This document shows, in pieces, positions 34,159 to 42,982 of a stretch of 64,000 bases of DNA. The notes under the pieces were generated by a model that searched no databases, was not told the origin of the DNA, and worked only from the letters and a program-made list of their open reading frames with translations. This DNA is from Methanothrix soehngenii GP6 (GTDB lineage: Archaea; Halobacteriota; Methanosarcinia; Methanotrichales; Methanotrichaceae): contig NC_015416.1 of assembly GCF_000204415.1 (NCBI RefSeq), positions 744,001 to 808,000 of the forward strand. Reading direction: 5' to 3'. The translations under genes and the position numbers were made by a program. Within the stretch, counting starts at the first letter, position 1, and each line of letters begins with the position of its first letter.

Positions 34159-35319
34159 ATGATCATATTTTCCAAAGCCCTGGCCGACCAGGCCACGGTA
34201 TGGGAGGCCCTGCGGGAATCCGAGTCCTGCCAGGACGTTCCGGCAGATCTTCTCCGCTTCTCCGCCCAGACGAAACCGGTGGTGATGTGGAATCTGACCA
34301 GACGCTGCAACCTGGCCTGCAGCCATTGTTATATGGATGCCATCCCAAAGGAGGATGACGAGATGAGCCTTGAGGAAGGGATGCGTCTGACAGACGATCT
34401 GGCCCGGATGAAGATACCGATTCTCATCCTCACTGGCGGCGAGCCACTGATGAGCCGCAACTTCTTCTCTATTGCCTTCCACGCCCGGGAGGCGGGTTTG
34501 AGGACGGTCATATCCACCAATGGCACCCTGATCACCCCCGAGGTGGCAAGGCTTTTGGCAGAGGCTAAGATTCGATACGTAGGGGTCAGCCTGGACTCCG
34601 CCCTCCCTGCCAGCCATGACAAATTCCGGGGCGTTCCTGGGGCGTTCGACCGCGCCCTCCAGGGATTGAGAAACGCCAGGGATGCGGGCCTGAAGACCGG
34701 CCTGAGGATAACTCTGACCCGGGACAACTGGCAGGATGTTCCCGCCCTCCTCAATTTGGCCTTGGAGGAGAACATCCCCCGCTTTTGCCTCTACCATCTG
34801 GTTCCCACTGGCCGGGGGGCGGGGATATCGGATAAGGATGTGAGCTCTGAGCAGCGTCGCAGCGTCATCCGCCTGCTGGCCGAGGCAGCGGTGGAGCTCA
34901 AGGATAAGAACATCGAGATCCTGACCACCGATTCTCCCATGGATGGGGCCTATCTCCTGGAGATCTTGAAGGACGATCCGAGAAGGGACTATGTGAGAAA
35001 GCTCTTGACCAATGCCGGGGGCTGCTCCGCCGGGGCTAAGGTGGCCAACATCAGCTATCAGGGAGATGTTCATCCCTGCCACTTCATGCCCCAGGTGGTG
35101 GTGGGCAACGTCCGGGATAGGTCCTTCCAGGACATCTGGATAGACCATCCAACCCCAGAGCTTTTAGCGTTGCGAGGGATCAAGTCCAATCTCAAAGGAG
35201 CATGTGGCAGCTGCAACTACCGGGATCTGTGCGGAGGGTGCCGCCAGAAGGCATATTACTATAATGGCGACTTGCTGGGAGAGGATCCCACCTGCATCGT
35301 CGAGAATAAATGCGGCTGA
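34159..35319 (+). CDS. ahbC: radical SAM/SPASM protein, probable 12,18-didecarboxysiroheme deacetylase
   Basis: 386 residues from the ATG at 34,159. MWNLTRRCNLACSHCYMDA holds the CxxxCxxC [4Fe-4S] motif; ILTGGEPL is the SAM motif. The C-terminal Cys set (GGCSAGAKV, PCHF, GACGSCNYRDLCGGC) binds auxiliary clusters. The opening IFSKALADQATVWEALR and KPVVMWN resemble AhbC rather than AhbD, and it follows hemL-hemC-cobA/hemD by 7 bases, fitting the siroheme-dependent route to haem. AhbC against another SPASM enzyme remains to be tested. Confidence 0.7.
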   Translation: MIIFSKALADQATVWEALRESESCQDVPADLLRFSAQTKPVVMWNLTRRCNLACSHCYMDAIPKEDDEMSLEEGMRLTDDLARMKIPILILTGGEPLMSRNFFSIAFHAREAGLRTVISTNGTLITPEVARLLAEAKIRYVGVSLDSALPASHDKFRGVPGAFDRALQGLRNARDAGLKTGLRITLTRDNWQDVPALLNLALEENIPRFCLYHLVPTGRGAGISDKDVSSEQRRSVIRLLAEAAVELKDKNIEILTTDSPMDGAYLLEILKDDPRRDYVRKLLTNAGGCSAGAKVANISYQGDVHPCHFMPQVVVGNVRDRSFQDIWIDHPTPELLALRGIKSNLKGACGSCNYRDLCGGCRQKAYYYNGDLLGEDPTCIVENKCG

Positions 35320-35514
35320 ATCGCGATCCTCCGGGCGGGATATCCCTGAATTGAACCGATCGGCTCAACTGATGGGATGAATTCCGCTGCCCTCCACAAC
35401 TCATTCTTTTTAGGCCGTTTTATCATCTTTTCTCTAGACCATTCCTTCCACCGGAAGATATATTTGAGATCAGCTGCATTATGATGGATAATAGAGATAA
35501 ACGGAGGCGATAAA

Positions 35515-35634
35515 TTGACACATCATGAAGAGAAGAAAGAGGAAAAAGAGGAGAAGGCAGCAAAGGTTGAACCCATAAAGCCTGGCGACAAGAGGGGAGG
35601 CAAAAAGAAGGGTCTTCTCGATACCTGCCAGTGA
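35515..35634 (+). CDS. 39-residue highly charged protein (TTG start)
   Basis: From TTG at 35,515: THHEEKKEEKEEKAAKVEPI then KPGDKRGGKKKGLLDTCQ. A GGAGG sits 8 bases upstream of the TTG, which is strong support for translation. Acidic/basic N-terminal half, Gly-Lys tail ending in Cys-Gln. Not recognised. Expressed alone. Confidence 0.45.
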   Translation: MTHHEEKKEEKEEKAAKVEPIKPGDKRGGKKKGLLDTCQ

Positions 35635-35689
35635 GCTGCTGGCTAACCTTAACTGGAATTTTTTTTTTGTCCTCTCGCTATTTGTTCTG

Positions 35690-35822
35690 GGTGAACTTGA
35701 ATCGCAAAATCTATGTGTCTTTTGTGGCGAACCGCTATGCTCTGGCCCAACCACAGAGACGCAGAGGCCATATTCTCTGCCTGGACCTCACCCCCATAAT
35801 TCAGCGAAGGGCCATCTTTTTT
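35690..35822. repeat. F3 repeat, inverted orientation
   Basis: GGTGAACTTGAATCGCAAAA, AACCGCTATGCTCTGGCCCA, ACCACAGAGACGCAGAGGCC, then CCATAATTCAGCGAAGGGCC: reverse complement of the 2,685 type. Confidence 0.8.
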
Positions 35823-35868
35823 TCAACGATAAAAAGATTTAACTATCTCCGTCAGCAAGAACCATATT

Positions 35869-36969
35869 GTGCGATCCATCCAGAAGACCCAGTCCAAGCC
35901 TCAGGGGGCAAAGCCGGAGAGAGGAAAAGCAGTAGGGGCAAAGTTTCTCCTCTTGCGGCCTGCTGGCTATCCCTTGAAGAGCATATTTCAGGAGTGTCCA
36001 TCCGTTGCTGATGCCAGGCTCTTTGAGCTGTACGCCCGGGAGCAATGGTACGGTGAGGAGGTAAAACCTGGCTGCTACCTCTTCGACCGCAGGCTCTATC
36101 CTGACTATGCCTTCCAGGTGGTTCGGGCCTATCCCAGGCGCTCTGTGGTCGGCTTTGAAACCACCATCAAGGTGGAGCAGAAAGCGGAGGTCAAGAAAGG
36201 GGTAAGCTACGACGTCTCCTTTGATGAGGTCGTGGGTCAGGAGGAGGCCAAGCGCAAGGTGAAGATCGTGGAGAAGTACCTCTCCGACCCGGAGAGGTTC
36301 GGGCGCTGGGCACCGCGCAACATCCTCTTTTATGGCGTATCCGGCACCGGAAAGACCATGATCGCCAAAGCACTCTCTGCTAAAGCTGGTGTGCCGATGC
36401 TCGCTGTCAAGTCCACCAGCCTGATCGGCGAGTTCGTGGGCGAGGGAGCGAGACAGATCCACAGCCTCTATGAGAAGGCAGAGGAGATGGCACCATGCAT
36501 AATCTTCATCGATGAACTGGATGCCATTGCCCTCGACCGGCGCTACCAGGACCTGAGAGGCGATGTCTCTGAGATGGTCAACTCTCTGCTTACGGAGATG
36601 GATGGAATATCCAGCAGGCTGGGCATCTGCACCATCGCCGCCACCAATCAGATCGAGGTCTTGGACTCTTCCATTCGTTCCCGCTTTGAGGAGGAGATCG
36701 AGTTCAAGCTGCCGGATAAAGATGAGCGCTTGCAGATTCTGGAGAAGAATGCCAGCACCCTGCCTCTGGAGATGGTTGATGTTGACCTGAAGGAGATTGC
36801 CAGGCAGACGGATGGCTTCTCCGGGCGAGATCTGGTGGAGAAGGTGCTGAAGGTGGCACTGCACCATGCTCTCATGGATGAATGCAATATATCCCAAAAG
36901 CATATCGAAGAGGCATTACCAAGAGCGCGAAAGCATTACCGACAGCCTCCGACGGAAATGTTCTCATGA
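35869..36969 (+). CDS. AAA+ ATPase (FtsH/CDC48-like module)
   Basis: 366 residues from a GTG. A ~110-residue N-terminal domain of unknown kind (FLLLRPAGYPLKSIFQECPS) precedes one AAA+ module: VVGQEEAKRKV, Walker A GVSGTGKT (156-163), Walker B IIFIDELDA (211-219), TIAATNQIEVLDSSIRSRFE (sensor/Arg finger) and GFSGRDLVEKV. No protease domain follows, so it is a stand-alone unfoldase or remodelling ATPase. The start is uncertain. Confidence 0.75.
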   Translation: MRSIQKTQSKPQGAKPERGKAVGAKFLLLRPAGYPLKSIFQECPSVADARLFELYAREQWYGEEVKPGCYLFDRRLYPDYAFQVVRAYPRRSVVGFETTIKVEQKAEVKKGVSYDVSFDEVVGQEEAKRKVKIVEKYLSDPERFGRWAPRNILFYGVSGTGKTMIAKALSAKAGVPMLAVKSTSLIGEFVGEGARQIHSLYEKAEEMAPCIIFIDELDAIALDRRYQDLRGDVSEMVNSLLTEMDGISSRLGICTIAATNQIEVLDSSIRSRFEEEIEFKLPDKDERLQILEKNASTLPLEMVDVDLKEIARQTDGFSGRDLVEKVLKVALHHALMDECNISQKHIEEALPRARKHYRQPPTEMFS

Positions 36970-37012
36970 GGAAGCCCTTTTGTACTTATAAGTCCAATAT
37001 GGCTTGAGGCAC

Positions 37013-37516
37013 ATGTGGCAGGAGATTTTGGATAAGTTCAAGAGGTTTCCCGCGCAGGAGAAGGTCATCCGCCTCGTCCTGCAGAGGGGCTTTCAGATCA
37101 ACGATCAGGCCCGGGTGGTATCGGGCCAGATAGAGATCCCTCATGCTCAGATCGCAAAGGAGCTGGAAGTGGACAGAAGAGTGGTGGACACCACGGCCCA
37201 AGCCATTCGCGAGGATGAGGTCCTCTGGAAGGTCTTCAGAAATGTGCGCTCCATGATCTATCTGGGTGAGGTGGCGCCCATCCTGGGATTGGGTGTTATC
37301 GAGATAACTCCCGTGAATGCCGTCAAGACAGGGCTTTTGGGCGATGTGGCCAGCGCTGTGGCCAGGAACGGCCTCTCCATCCGCCAGGCTGTCTCAGACG
37401 ATCCATACTTCGTAGAGAGCCCAAAGCTCACCATCATCACTGAGGGGAAGATCCCAGGCGATCTTGTCATTCTGCTCAAGGAGATCGAGGGCGTGAAAAG
37501 GGTGACCGTATATTAG
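37013..37516 (+). CDS. ACT-domain regulator (HTH-ACT)
   Basis: 167 residues from MWQEILDKFKRFPAQEKVIRL. N-terminal winged-helix-like half (PHAQIAKELEVDRRVVDTTAQAI) and a C-terminal ACT domain (LGVIEITPVNAVKTGLLGDVA to IEGVKRVTVY). Probably an amino-acid-responsive transcriptional regulator of a kind common in methanogens. 40 bases after the AAA gene. Confidence 0.75.
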   Translation: MWQEILDKFKRFPAQEKVIRLVLQRGFQINDQARVVSGQIEIPHAQIAKELEVDRRVVDTTAQAIREDEVLWKVFRNVRSMIYLGEVAPILGLGVIEITPVNAVKTGLLGDVASAVARNGLSIRQAVSDDPYFVESPKLTIITEGKIPGDLVILLKEIEGVKRVTVY

Positions 37517-37805
37517 ACCTCATAATTTCGTTGGCCTATTACTATCAACAATATCGGCAATATCGTTATTACCATTATGATTATTTCAAAGGAATAATGC
37601 GACCGCTGCACAATTAATTAAACTTAAATAGTTTAAAATACAAGTGATTTCTTGGAGCCTCCGGTGATATCCCTTCATCCCTTCTCTCGAAGGCTCTAAC
37701 CCCCCCTATTATCGTTCTTTGATTCCTATTTGACAGGACTCTCAATCCCGATGCAGGCCAAAGGCTTTTTCTCCCATGCACCCTCCGCCCATAAATGGTG
37801 GATTT
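37517..37805. other. AT-rich intergenic region
   Basis: No open frame supported. TTAAATAGTTTAAAATA at 37,624-37,640 is a promoter-like element. GGTGG at 37,797 serves the next gene. Confidence 0.5.
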
Positions 37806-38786
37806 ATGGAAATGCTCTGGCTTACAGAGGAGGAAGTAAGGTCACTCCTGACCATAGATGATGCGATAGCGGCAGTCCAGAGGGCCTTTCTTGATCACGG
37901 AAATGGCAGAACTCAAATGCCTCCCAAGTCTTACCTTTACCTGCCCAAGCATAATGGCGACTTGAGATGCATGCCCGCCTACCTTGAGGGGCAGGATCTG
38001 GCCGGGGTGAAGATAGTCAACGTCCATCCGGGAAATCCGCAGATCGGGCTTCCTTCGGTCATGGCGCTCTTGATCTTGAACTCCCCCCAGACCGGCGAGC
38101 CACTGGCTGTTATGGGCGCAACATATCTCACCAGCATGCGCACCGGCGCTGCTGGTGCCGTCGCCGCCCGGCATCTGGCCAGGCAGGATTCTCGTGTGGT
38201 AGGGATGATCGGAGCCGGGACCCAGGCGCGAACGCAGCTTCAAGGCCTCTCCCGCTACTTCCCAATCGAGCAGGTGATGGTCTTCGATAGCTTTGAAGAT
38301 CAGGCCCTGGCCTTTAAAGACGACGTCTCTGGATTTATGAAATGCAGCTGCATTGCGGTCTCGGGACCGGAAGAGGCCTGCGAATGCGATATTCTGGTTA
38401 CCACCACCCCTTCACGCCGTCCAGTGGTCAGGGATGAATGGATCCAGCCCGGGACGCACATCAACGCCATCGGGGCAGATGCCGCAGGCAAACAGGAGCT
38501 GGAATCCACTCTCTTGAAGAGGGCCAAGATCGTGGTGGATGATATCGCCCAGGCCGTCCATTCCGGCGAGGTCAACGTCCCCCTATCTGAGGGAATTATT
38601 CGCGAGAAGGATATCTATGCAGAGATCGGCGAGATCTTGACTGGCAAAAAAACCGGACGGACCAGCAATGATGAGATCACCATCTTCGACTCCACCGGCC
38701 TTGGGATCCAGGATGTAGCAGCAGGCCATGCGGTCTATGAGAAGGCTCTTCGGTCTAATATAGGGAGAAGAATGAGGCTGGCATGA
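37806..38786 (+). CDS. ornithine cyclodeaminase / alanine dehydrogenase-like protein
   Basis: 326 residues from MEMLWLTEEEVRSLLTIDDA; ten upstream codons are open but not conserved in type. MPPKSYLYLP and GVKIVNVHPGNP are substrate-side motifs (conserved K), GMIGAGTQARTQLQGL the NAD-binding loop, and NAIGADAAGKQELE the following conserved segment. mu-crystallin superfamily; ornithine cyclodeaminase and archaeal alanine dehydrogenase cannot be told apart here. Confidence 0.82.
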   Translation: MEMLWLTEEEVRSLLTIDDAIAAVQRAFLDHGNGRTQMPPKSYLYLPKHNGDLRCMPAYLEGQDLAGVKIVNVHPGNPQIGLPSVMALLILNSPQTGEPLAVMGATYLTSMRTGAAGAVAARHLARQDSRVVGMIGAGTQARTQLQGLSRYFPIEQVMVFDSFEDQALAFKDDVSGFMKCSCIAVSGPEEACECDILVTTTPSRRPVVRDEWIQPGTHINAIGADAAGKQELESTLLKRAKIVVDDIAQAVHSGEVNVPLSEGIIREKDIYAEIGEILTGKKTGRTSNDEITIFDSTGLGIQDVAAGHAVYEKALRSNIGRRMRLA

Positions 38787-38889
38787 GAGGATTGCCCATA
38801 TGATAGCACTTCCCAACCGCTGTTATGGATATTTATTTCATGTCGCCATTAATAAAAGAGGCTGGCAGGATCTGGCATCTTGAGGCCGA

Positions 38890-38905
38890 AATCTATATAA
38901 ATTTT
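38890..38905 (+). promoter_or_regulatory. TATA box
   Basis: ATCTATATAAATTTTG, a strong TATA element about 35 bases upstream of the next start codon. Confidence 0.55.
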
Positions 38906-38930
38906 GACATAGAGGCAGGCGGTGGTTATT

Positions 38931-39152
38931 ATGGCAAAGAATAAAAAGAAGAGCAAAGGTCCACAGGATCGAAACAGCAACTATCAGATGAAGAACGGCA
39001 ATCCCATCTCCAAGAATAGGGATAAAAAGGCTAGCTCCGCCAGCGCCGCGCAGGCCAGCTCCAAATCAAGCGGGCAGAAGGGCCTCCTCTCCGGCATCTC
39101 CAAGAGCATCTCCAGTGCCACAGGCAGTCTAACCAAGAAGCTCAAGCATTAA
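38931..39152 (+). CDS. small basic Lys/Ser-rich protein
   Basis: 73 residues from MAKNKKKSKGPQDRNSNYQM. Low complexity, rich in K, S, A and N; a GLLSGISKSISSATGSLTKKL amphipathic tail. Not recognised; its charge suggests nucleic-acid or ribosome binding. Preceded by a good TATA box and GGTGG, followed by a terminator-like hairpin, so it looks like a well-expressed single gene. Confidence 0.6.
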   Translation: MAKNKKKSKGPQDRNSNYQMKNGNPISKNRDKKASSASAAQASSKSSGQKGLLSGISKSISSATGSLTKKLKH

Positions 39153-39159
39153 AATATAA

Positions 39160-39199
39160 CATGCTGAGGCGTGCCGGGGTGCCTCAGGCATGCTTTTTT
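39160..39199 (+). terminator. hairpin followed by T-run
   Basis: CATGCTGAGGC pairs with GCCTCAGGCATG (one bulge) around GTGCCGGGGT, then TTTTTT. It ends the small basic gene and may also face the convergent nifB. Confidence 0.6.
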
Positions 39200-39254
39200 C
39201 ATCCGCCTGATGAGAAGATCGATGGATGGATCATCAGGTATCAAGGGGATTTCG

Positions 39255-40163
39255 TCAGGCCTGCTCCTTCGTCCTGCTCTCGAACTCCTGTTGCACATCG
39301 CATCCGAGCTTTCCAATGGCATCCGAGCGGCATTGCCGGCAGTGCCTCATCTGCTTGATGATCTTCCCCAGCTCATCCTGAATCTTTCTCTTCTCCTCCG
39401 GCGATGGGGGCTTGATATGAGCGAACTTGTACTGGGGTATGAGGGGCATGACATTATGGATGAACACCCCCATGGACTTGATTTTGTGAGCGATATCGAT
39501 GATATGCAAATCATTTATCCCCGGGATGATGACGGTATTGATCTTGACGATCTTCTTCAGCCTCACCGCTTCCTCAATCCCCTTAAGCTGCTGATTGCAT
39601 AAGAGCGTCGCCGCTTCCAGGCCCTCATATCTCTTGCCCTCATAATTGACGTAGTCATAGATATGCTGGCCGATCTGGGGATCGATGGCATTCAGGGTGA
39701 CAGTGATATTGCATACGCCCAGGCGATCCAGCTCCTGGATCTTATCGGGCAGGAGCAGACCGTTGGTGCTTAGGCAGAGAATGATGTTGGGATACTTCTC
39801 TCCCACCATGCGCAGGGTCTCGAAGGTCTCCTCATTGAACAGAGGCTCACCAGGGCCTGCCACAGCGACCACCTTGATGTAATGGTACTTCTCCAGCACC
39901 TGATCGACCCTTTCCAGGGCCTCCTTGGGCTTTAAAACCTGGCTGGTGACCCCGGGACGGGACTCGTTCACGCAGTCGAAGTCCCGGATACAGTATTTGC
40001 ACTGGATATTGCATTTTGGGGCCACGGCCAGATGCATCCTGCCAAAGCTGTGACAGGCCTTCTCGCTGAAACAGGGATGCTCTGATATCCTCCTCAGCTG
40101 CTCCGGGTCGTAGGGGACCTCCTGTCCTCTTACATTGGCAACGGGATAACTCTCTTCACTCAT
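39255..40163 (-). CDS. nifB: NifB-like radical SAM protein
   Basis: 302 residues. The N-terminal HPCFSEKACHSFGRMHLAVA and PKCNIQCKYCIRDFDCVNES hold the cluster-binding cysteines and CxxxCxxC motif; AGPGEPL and STNGLLLP follow; the C-terminal CRQCRSDAIGKLGCD gives the last ligands. Length fits archaeal NifB without the NafY domain. Makes NifB-co for nitrogenase. No other nif gene is in the window. Confidence 0.88.
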   Translation of the reverse strand: MSEESYPVANVRGQEVPYDPEQLRRISEHPCFSEKACHSFGRMHLAVAPKCNIQCKYCIRDFDCVNESRPGVTSQVLKPKEALERVDQVLEKYHYIKVVAVAGPGEPLFNEETFETLRMVGEKYPNIILCLSTNGLLLPDKIQELDRLGVCNITVTLNAIDPQIGQHIYDYVNYEGKRYEGLEAATLLCNQQLKGIEEAVRLKKIVKINTVIIPGINDLHIIDIAHKIKSMGVFIHNVMPLIPQYKFAHIKPPSPEEKRKIQDELGKIIKQMRHCRQCRSDAIGKLGCDVQQEFESRTKEQA

Positions 40164-40280
40164 GATCGAACTCCACGATTGTATTGCTCTTAGTATCCTT
40201 TCCCATGGCTAAAAGACTTGCGTGCCAGAAGCGAAGTTAGACAAAGATACTTTAAGGAGGGGAGAGAAGGCAGGGGGTAT

Positions 40281-40595
40281 ATGCCTGACAAGAGCAAGAT
40301 TGTGATCTGGCCGATATATTTCGATGCTGCCCGTTCCCGTGATGAGGGCAGAATGGTCTCCAGAGAGTACGCCATAAATGAGCCCAACCTGGATATGATC
40401 ATAACGGCATCGATAAAATCCGGGCTGAAGCCGGAGATCGAGAGGGAGAAAAAGCACCCAAAGACCTGGCACAAGCCGGAGGCAGCAGGCCGAATACTGG
40501 TGGCGAAGAAGGGCTCCAAATCCGCTACCTTGAAGAAGATCGCAGGATCCTTAAAGATGAAATATAAAAAGCAGGCCACTGGCAAGCGAGGTTGA
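40281..40595 (+). CDS. srp19: signal recognition particle protein SRP19
   Basis: 104 residues from MPDKSKIVIWPIYFDAARSR; the open frame is longer but GGGGGTATATG marks this start. Motif SREYAINEPNLDMIITASIK matches SRP19, which binds the 7S RNA tips. Followed 9 bases later by the PHP gene. Confidence 0.9.
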   Translation: MPDKSKIVIWPIYFDAARSRDEGRMVSREYAINEPNLDMIITASIKSGLKPEIEREKKHPKTWHKPEAAGRILVAKKGSKSATLKKIAGSLKMKYKKQATGKRG

Positions 40596-40604
40596 GCGGT
40601 TTAT

Positions 40605-41237
40605 ATGATCGATCTGCATACCCATACAACCTTCAGCGATGGCGAGCTCATACCCAGCGAGCTGGTGCGTCGGGCAGAGGTCTTGGGCTATACCGCCATT
40701 GGCATAACCGATCATGCCGACTATACCAATATAGAGCACATCATAAGCTGCGTCTCCAAGGCCAAGTATCTGGAAGGCATACTGGATATCAGGATTCTTC
40801 CCGGGGTGGAGCTGACTCATGTGCCGCCACAGAAGATAGCGCAGCTAGCGGATCTGGCCCGCAACCTGGGCGCGGAGATCGTGGTTGTCCACGGGGAATC
40901 TCCTGTGGAGCCCGTCCGTCCTGGCACCAACCGGGCGGCTCTGGAGGCAGGCGTGGATATCCTTGCCCATCCTGGGTTCATCACCTTAGAGGAGGCGGAG
41001 ATGGCCAGGGACAACGACGTCTGTCTGGAGATAACCTCCCGCTCCGGCCATAACATAACCAACGGCCATGTGGTGCAGATGGCAATTCAGGCCGGGGCGA
41101 AGATGGTGGTGGACACTGACGCCCATGCTCCCGAAGATCTCATCGATAGCGAAAGGGCAATTCAGATTGCATTTGGCGCGGGACTGACTCTTGAAGAGGC
41201 CAGGGAGATCGTACTGCACCATGCCATTATAAGATGA
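40605..41237 (+). CDS. PHP-domain phosphoesterase (histidinol-phosphatase-like)
   Basis: 210 residues. DLHTHTTFSDGE, GITDHADY, GVELTH, VVVHGE, DILAHPGFI and DTDAHAPED supply the PHP metal-binding His/Asp set. Possibly histidinol phosphatase; a different phosphoester substrate is possible. Confidence 0.82.
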   Translation: MIDLHTHTTFSDGELIPSELVRRAEVLGYTAIGITDHADYTNIEHIISCVSKAKYLEGILDIRILPGVELTHVPPQKIAQLADLARNLGAEIVVVHGESPVEPVRPGTNRAALEAGVDILAHPGFITLEEAEMARDNDVCLEITSRSGHNITNGHVVQMAIQAGAKMVVDTDAHAPEDLIDSERAIQIAFGAGLTLEEAREIVLHHAIIR

Positions 41238-41316
41238 GACCGCTATTGAGTGGAAGATTCGATCATAGATTATGCAATGGCAGGATTCTCCGGGCATCTA
41301 CCAGGGGGTTGAATAG

Positions 41317-41694
41317 ATAGACATCGTAGCGATTGACATATCGGGCCGGCATTCTGTAAAGGGGAGGTATAAGATGGTATGTGCCGTCCTATCCGCCCGG
41401 GTATCACCCAATTTTATCGAGAAGGTCCATTCGGTCAGGCTCGTTCCCCGCATCGCTGAGGCTCTGGACCTCAATGTTATTGCTGACCTGATAAGCGATG
41501 CCTGCTTATGCCTCCCGGGGACTATTGTGGCTGAGCAGGGGGACTTATACAACCTGGAGGTCTGGAGGGCACAGAGCATCCTCGGAAGGGATTTCAAGTA
41601 TCCTGAGACGATAGCAGAAAGGACCGCCATAGAGTTGGCTCATCATATATCTCTGGCCGGTCGAAGGCTTATCGTTGAACCGGATGATGAATAA
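41317..41694 (+). CDS. DUF2209-like archaeal protein with unclear start
   Basis: The only ATG (41,374) has a good GGAGG site, giving 106 residues (MVCAVLSARVSPNFIEK...). But the frame continues upstream to a TAG at 41,314 and the extra 19 codons read IDIVAIDISGRHSVKGRYK, which looks like the first strand and DxSG turn of an RNase-H-like fold and resembles the start of DUF2209 proteins. That longer form would need an AUA start (41,317), which itself has GGGGG eight bases upstream. I give the long span and leave the start open. Between PHP and hflX. Confidence 0.55.
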   Translation: MDIVAIDISGRHSVKGRYKMVCAVLSARVSPNFIEKVHSVRLVPRIAEALDLNVIADLISDACLCLPGTIVAEQGDLYNLEVWRAQSILGRDFKYPETIAERTAIELAHHISLAGRRLIVEPDDE

Positions 41695-41734
41695 TTAAGG
41701 AAGAATGATAATTGATCAATAAGGACGATAATTG

Positions 41735-42982
41735 ATGGATAATGACAAGACCGCAGTTCTTCTCATGAGGGAGAATCCTGCCAATCCAATAGATCCCTAC
41801 AGGATGATAGAGCTCCGGGGCCTGGCAAATGCCGTCGGCTATCGAGTCCTGCAAGAGATAAAGCAGCGCCGAGAGAGGGACCACCGTTTTCAAATCGGCA
41901 GGGGAAAGATAGAGGAGGCCCTCTCCTGCCATCCAAAAAAGCTCATCTTCTACAATCCGCTCAGCCCCACCCAGGTATTCAACATTCGTAGCGAGTTTCC
42001 GGCCCAGGTATTGGACCGGTTCAATCTGATCCTCGAGATCTTTGCCTCCCGGGCATCCACCAGGGAGGCCAAGCTGCAGGTGGAGCTGGCCCGTCTGAGC
42101 TATGATGCTCCTCAGGTGAGAAGCGAGCTTGCCCTTAAGAAGCGGGGTGAGCAGCCAGGATTCCGCGGTGCAGGTGCTTATGAGCAGTCGATGTACCACG
42201 ATATCCGGGGGAGGATGGCAAAGATCAGGGGGGAGCTTAAAGAGGTGGAGGCAATGGGCGAAGGAAGGAGAAAGAGACGCAGAGAACTGGGCTTTGACCT
42301 CATCGCCCTGGCCGGATACACCAATGCTGGCAAGAGCACCCTGCTCAACACCCTCACCGGCTCTGTGGTCAATGCCCAGGATCAGCCTTTCACCACCCTC
42401 TCTCCCACCACCAGGGCTCTTGAGATCAACGGCCGCCGAACTATGCTTACCGATACCGTGGGATTTATCGATGATCTGCCCCACTTCCTGATCAAAGCCT
42501 TCCAATCCACCCTTTCTGAGATCGCCCAGGCGGATCTGGTCCTTTTGGTTGCCGACCTGAGCGATCCATTAGAGCTTCTCAGGCGTAAGCTGGTGGCATC
42601 TCACAAGGCCCTCTGGGACTGCCAGGTGACTGCGCCCATGATCACCGTTTTGAACAAGATGGACCGATTGGATGAATTCGATGCCAGGATGAGGTTTGAT
42701 CAGATAAAGGATTTGGCTCCCAATCCGGTTATGGTCTCAGCACATTCCTCTCAGGGTCAAGAGAGCCTCAAGGAATGCATCTATCAGCACCTGCCACCAT
42801 TAAAGGAGTATCAAATCAGGCTCCCGTATACCTCCCGCAGCTTTGGAGTGCTGTCCCGTCTCTATGGGACGGCTGAGCTTCTGGATGTGAGCTATGAGGA
42901 TGAGCTGGTCTTGAGCCTGCAGGGGAGGGCTGAGGATGTGGCCCGGCTCAGCAAGGCTGCAGAGGATGAACGAGCAAAGTGA
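41735..42982 (+). CDS. hflX: HflX-type GTPase
   Basis: 415 residues. N-terminal HflX domain (GRGKIEEAL, FNPLSPTQVFNI-type segment), coiled linker (GAGAYEQSMYHDIRGRMAKI), then G domain: G1 GYTNAGKST, G2 around TTLSPTTR, G3 DTVGF, G4 NKMD. Ribosome-associated GTPase. Confidence 0.92.
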   Translation: MDNDKTAVLLMRENPANPIDPYRMIELRGLANAVGYRVLQEIKQRRERDHRFQIGRGKIEEALSCHPKKLIFYNPLSPTQVFNIRSEFPAQVLDRFNLILEIFASRASTREAKLQVELARLSYDAPQVRSELALKKRGEQPGFRGAGAYEQSMYHDIRGRMAKIRGELKEVEAMGEGRRKRRRELGFDLIALAGYTNAGKSTLLNTLTGSVVNAQDQPFTTLSPTTRALEINGRRTMLTDTVGFIDDLPHFLIKAFQSTLSEIAQADLVLLVADLSDPLELLRRKLVASHKALWDCQVTAPMITVLNKMDRLDEFDARMRFDQIKDLAPNPVMVSAHSSQGQESLKECIYQHLPPLKEYQIRLPYTSRSFGVLSRLYGTAELLDVSYEDELVLSLQGRAEDVARLSKAAEDERAK

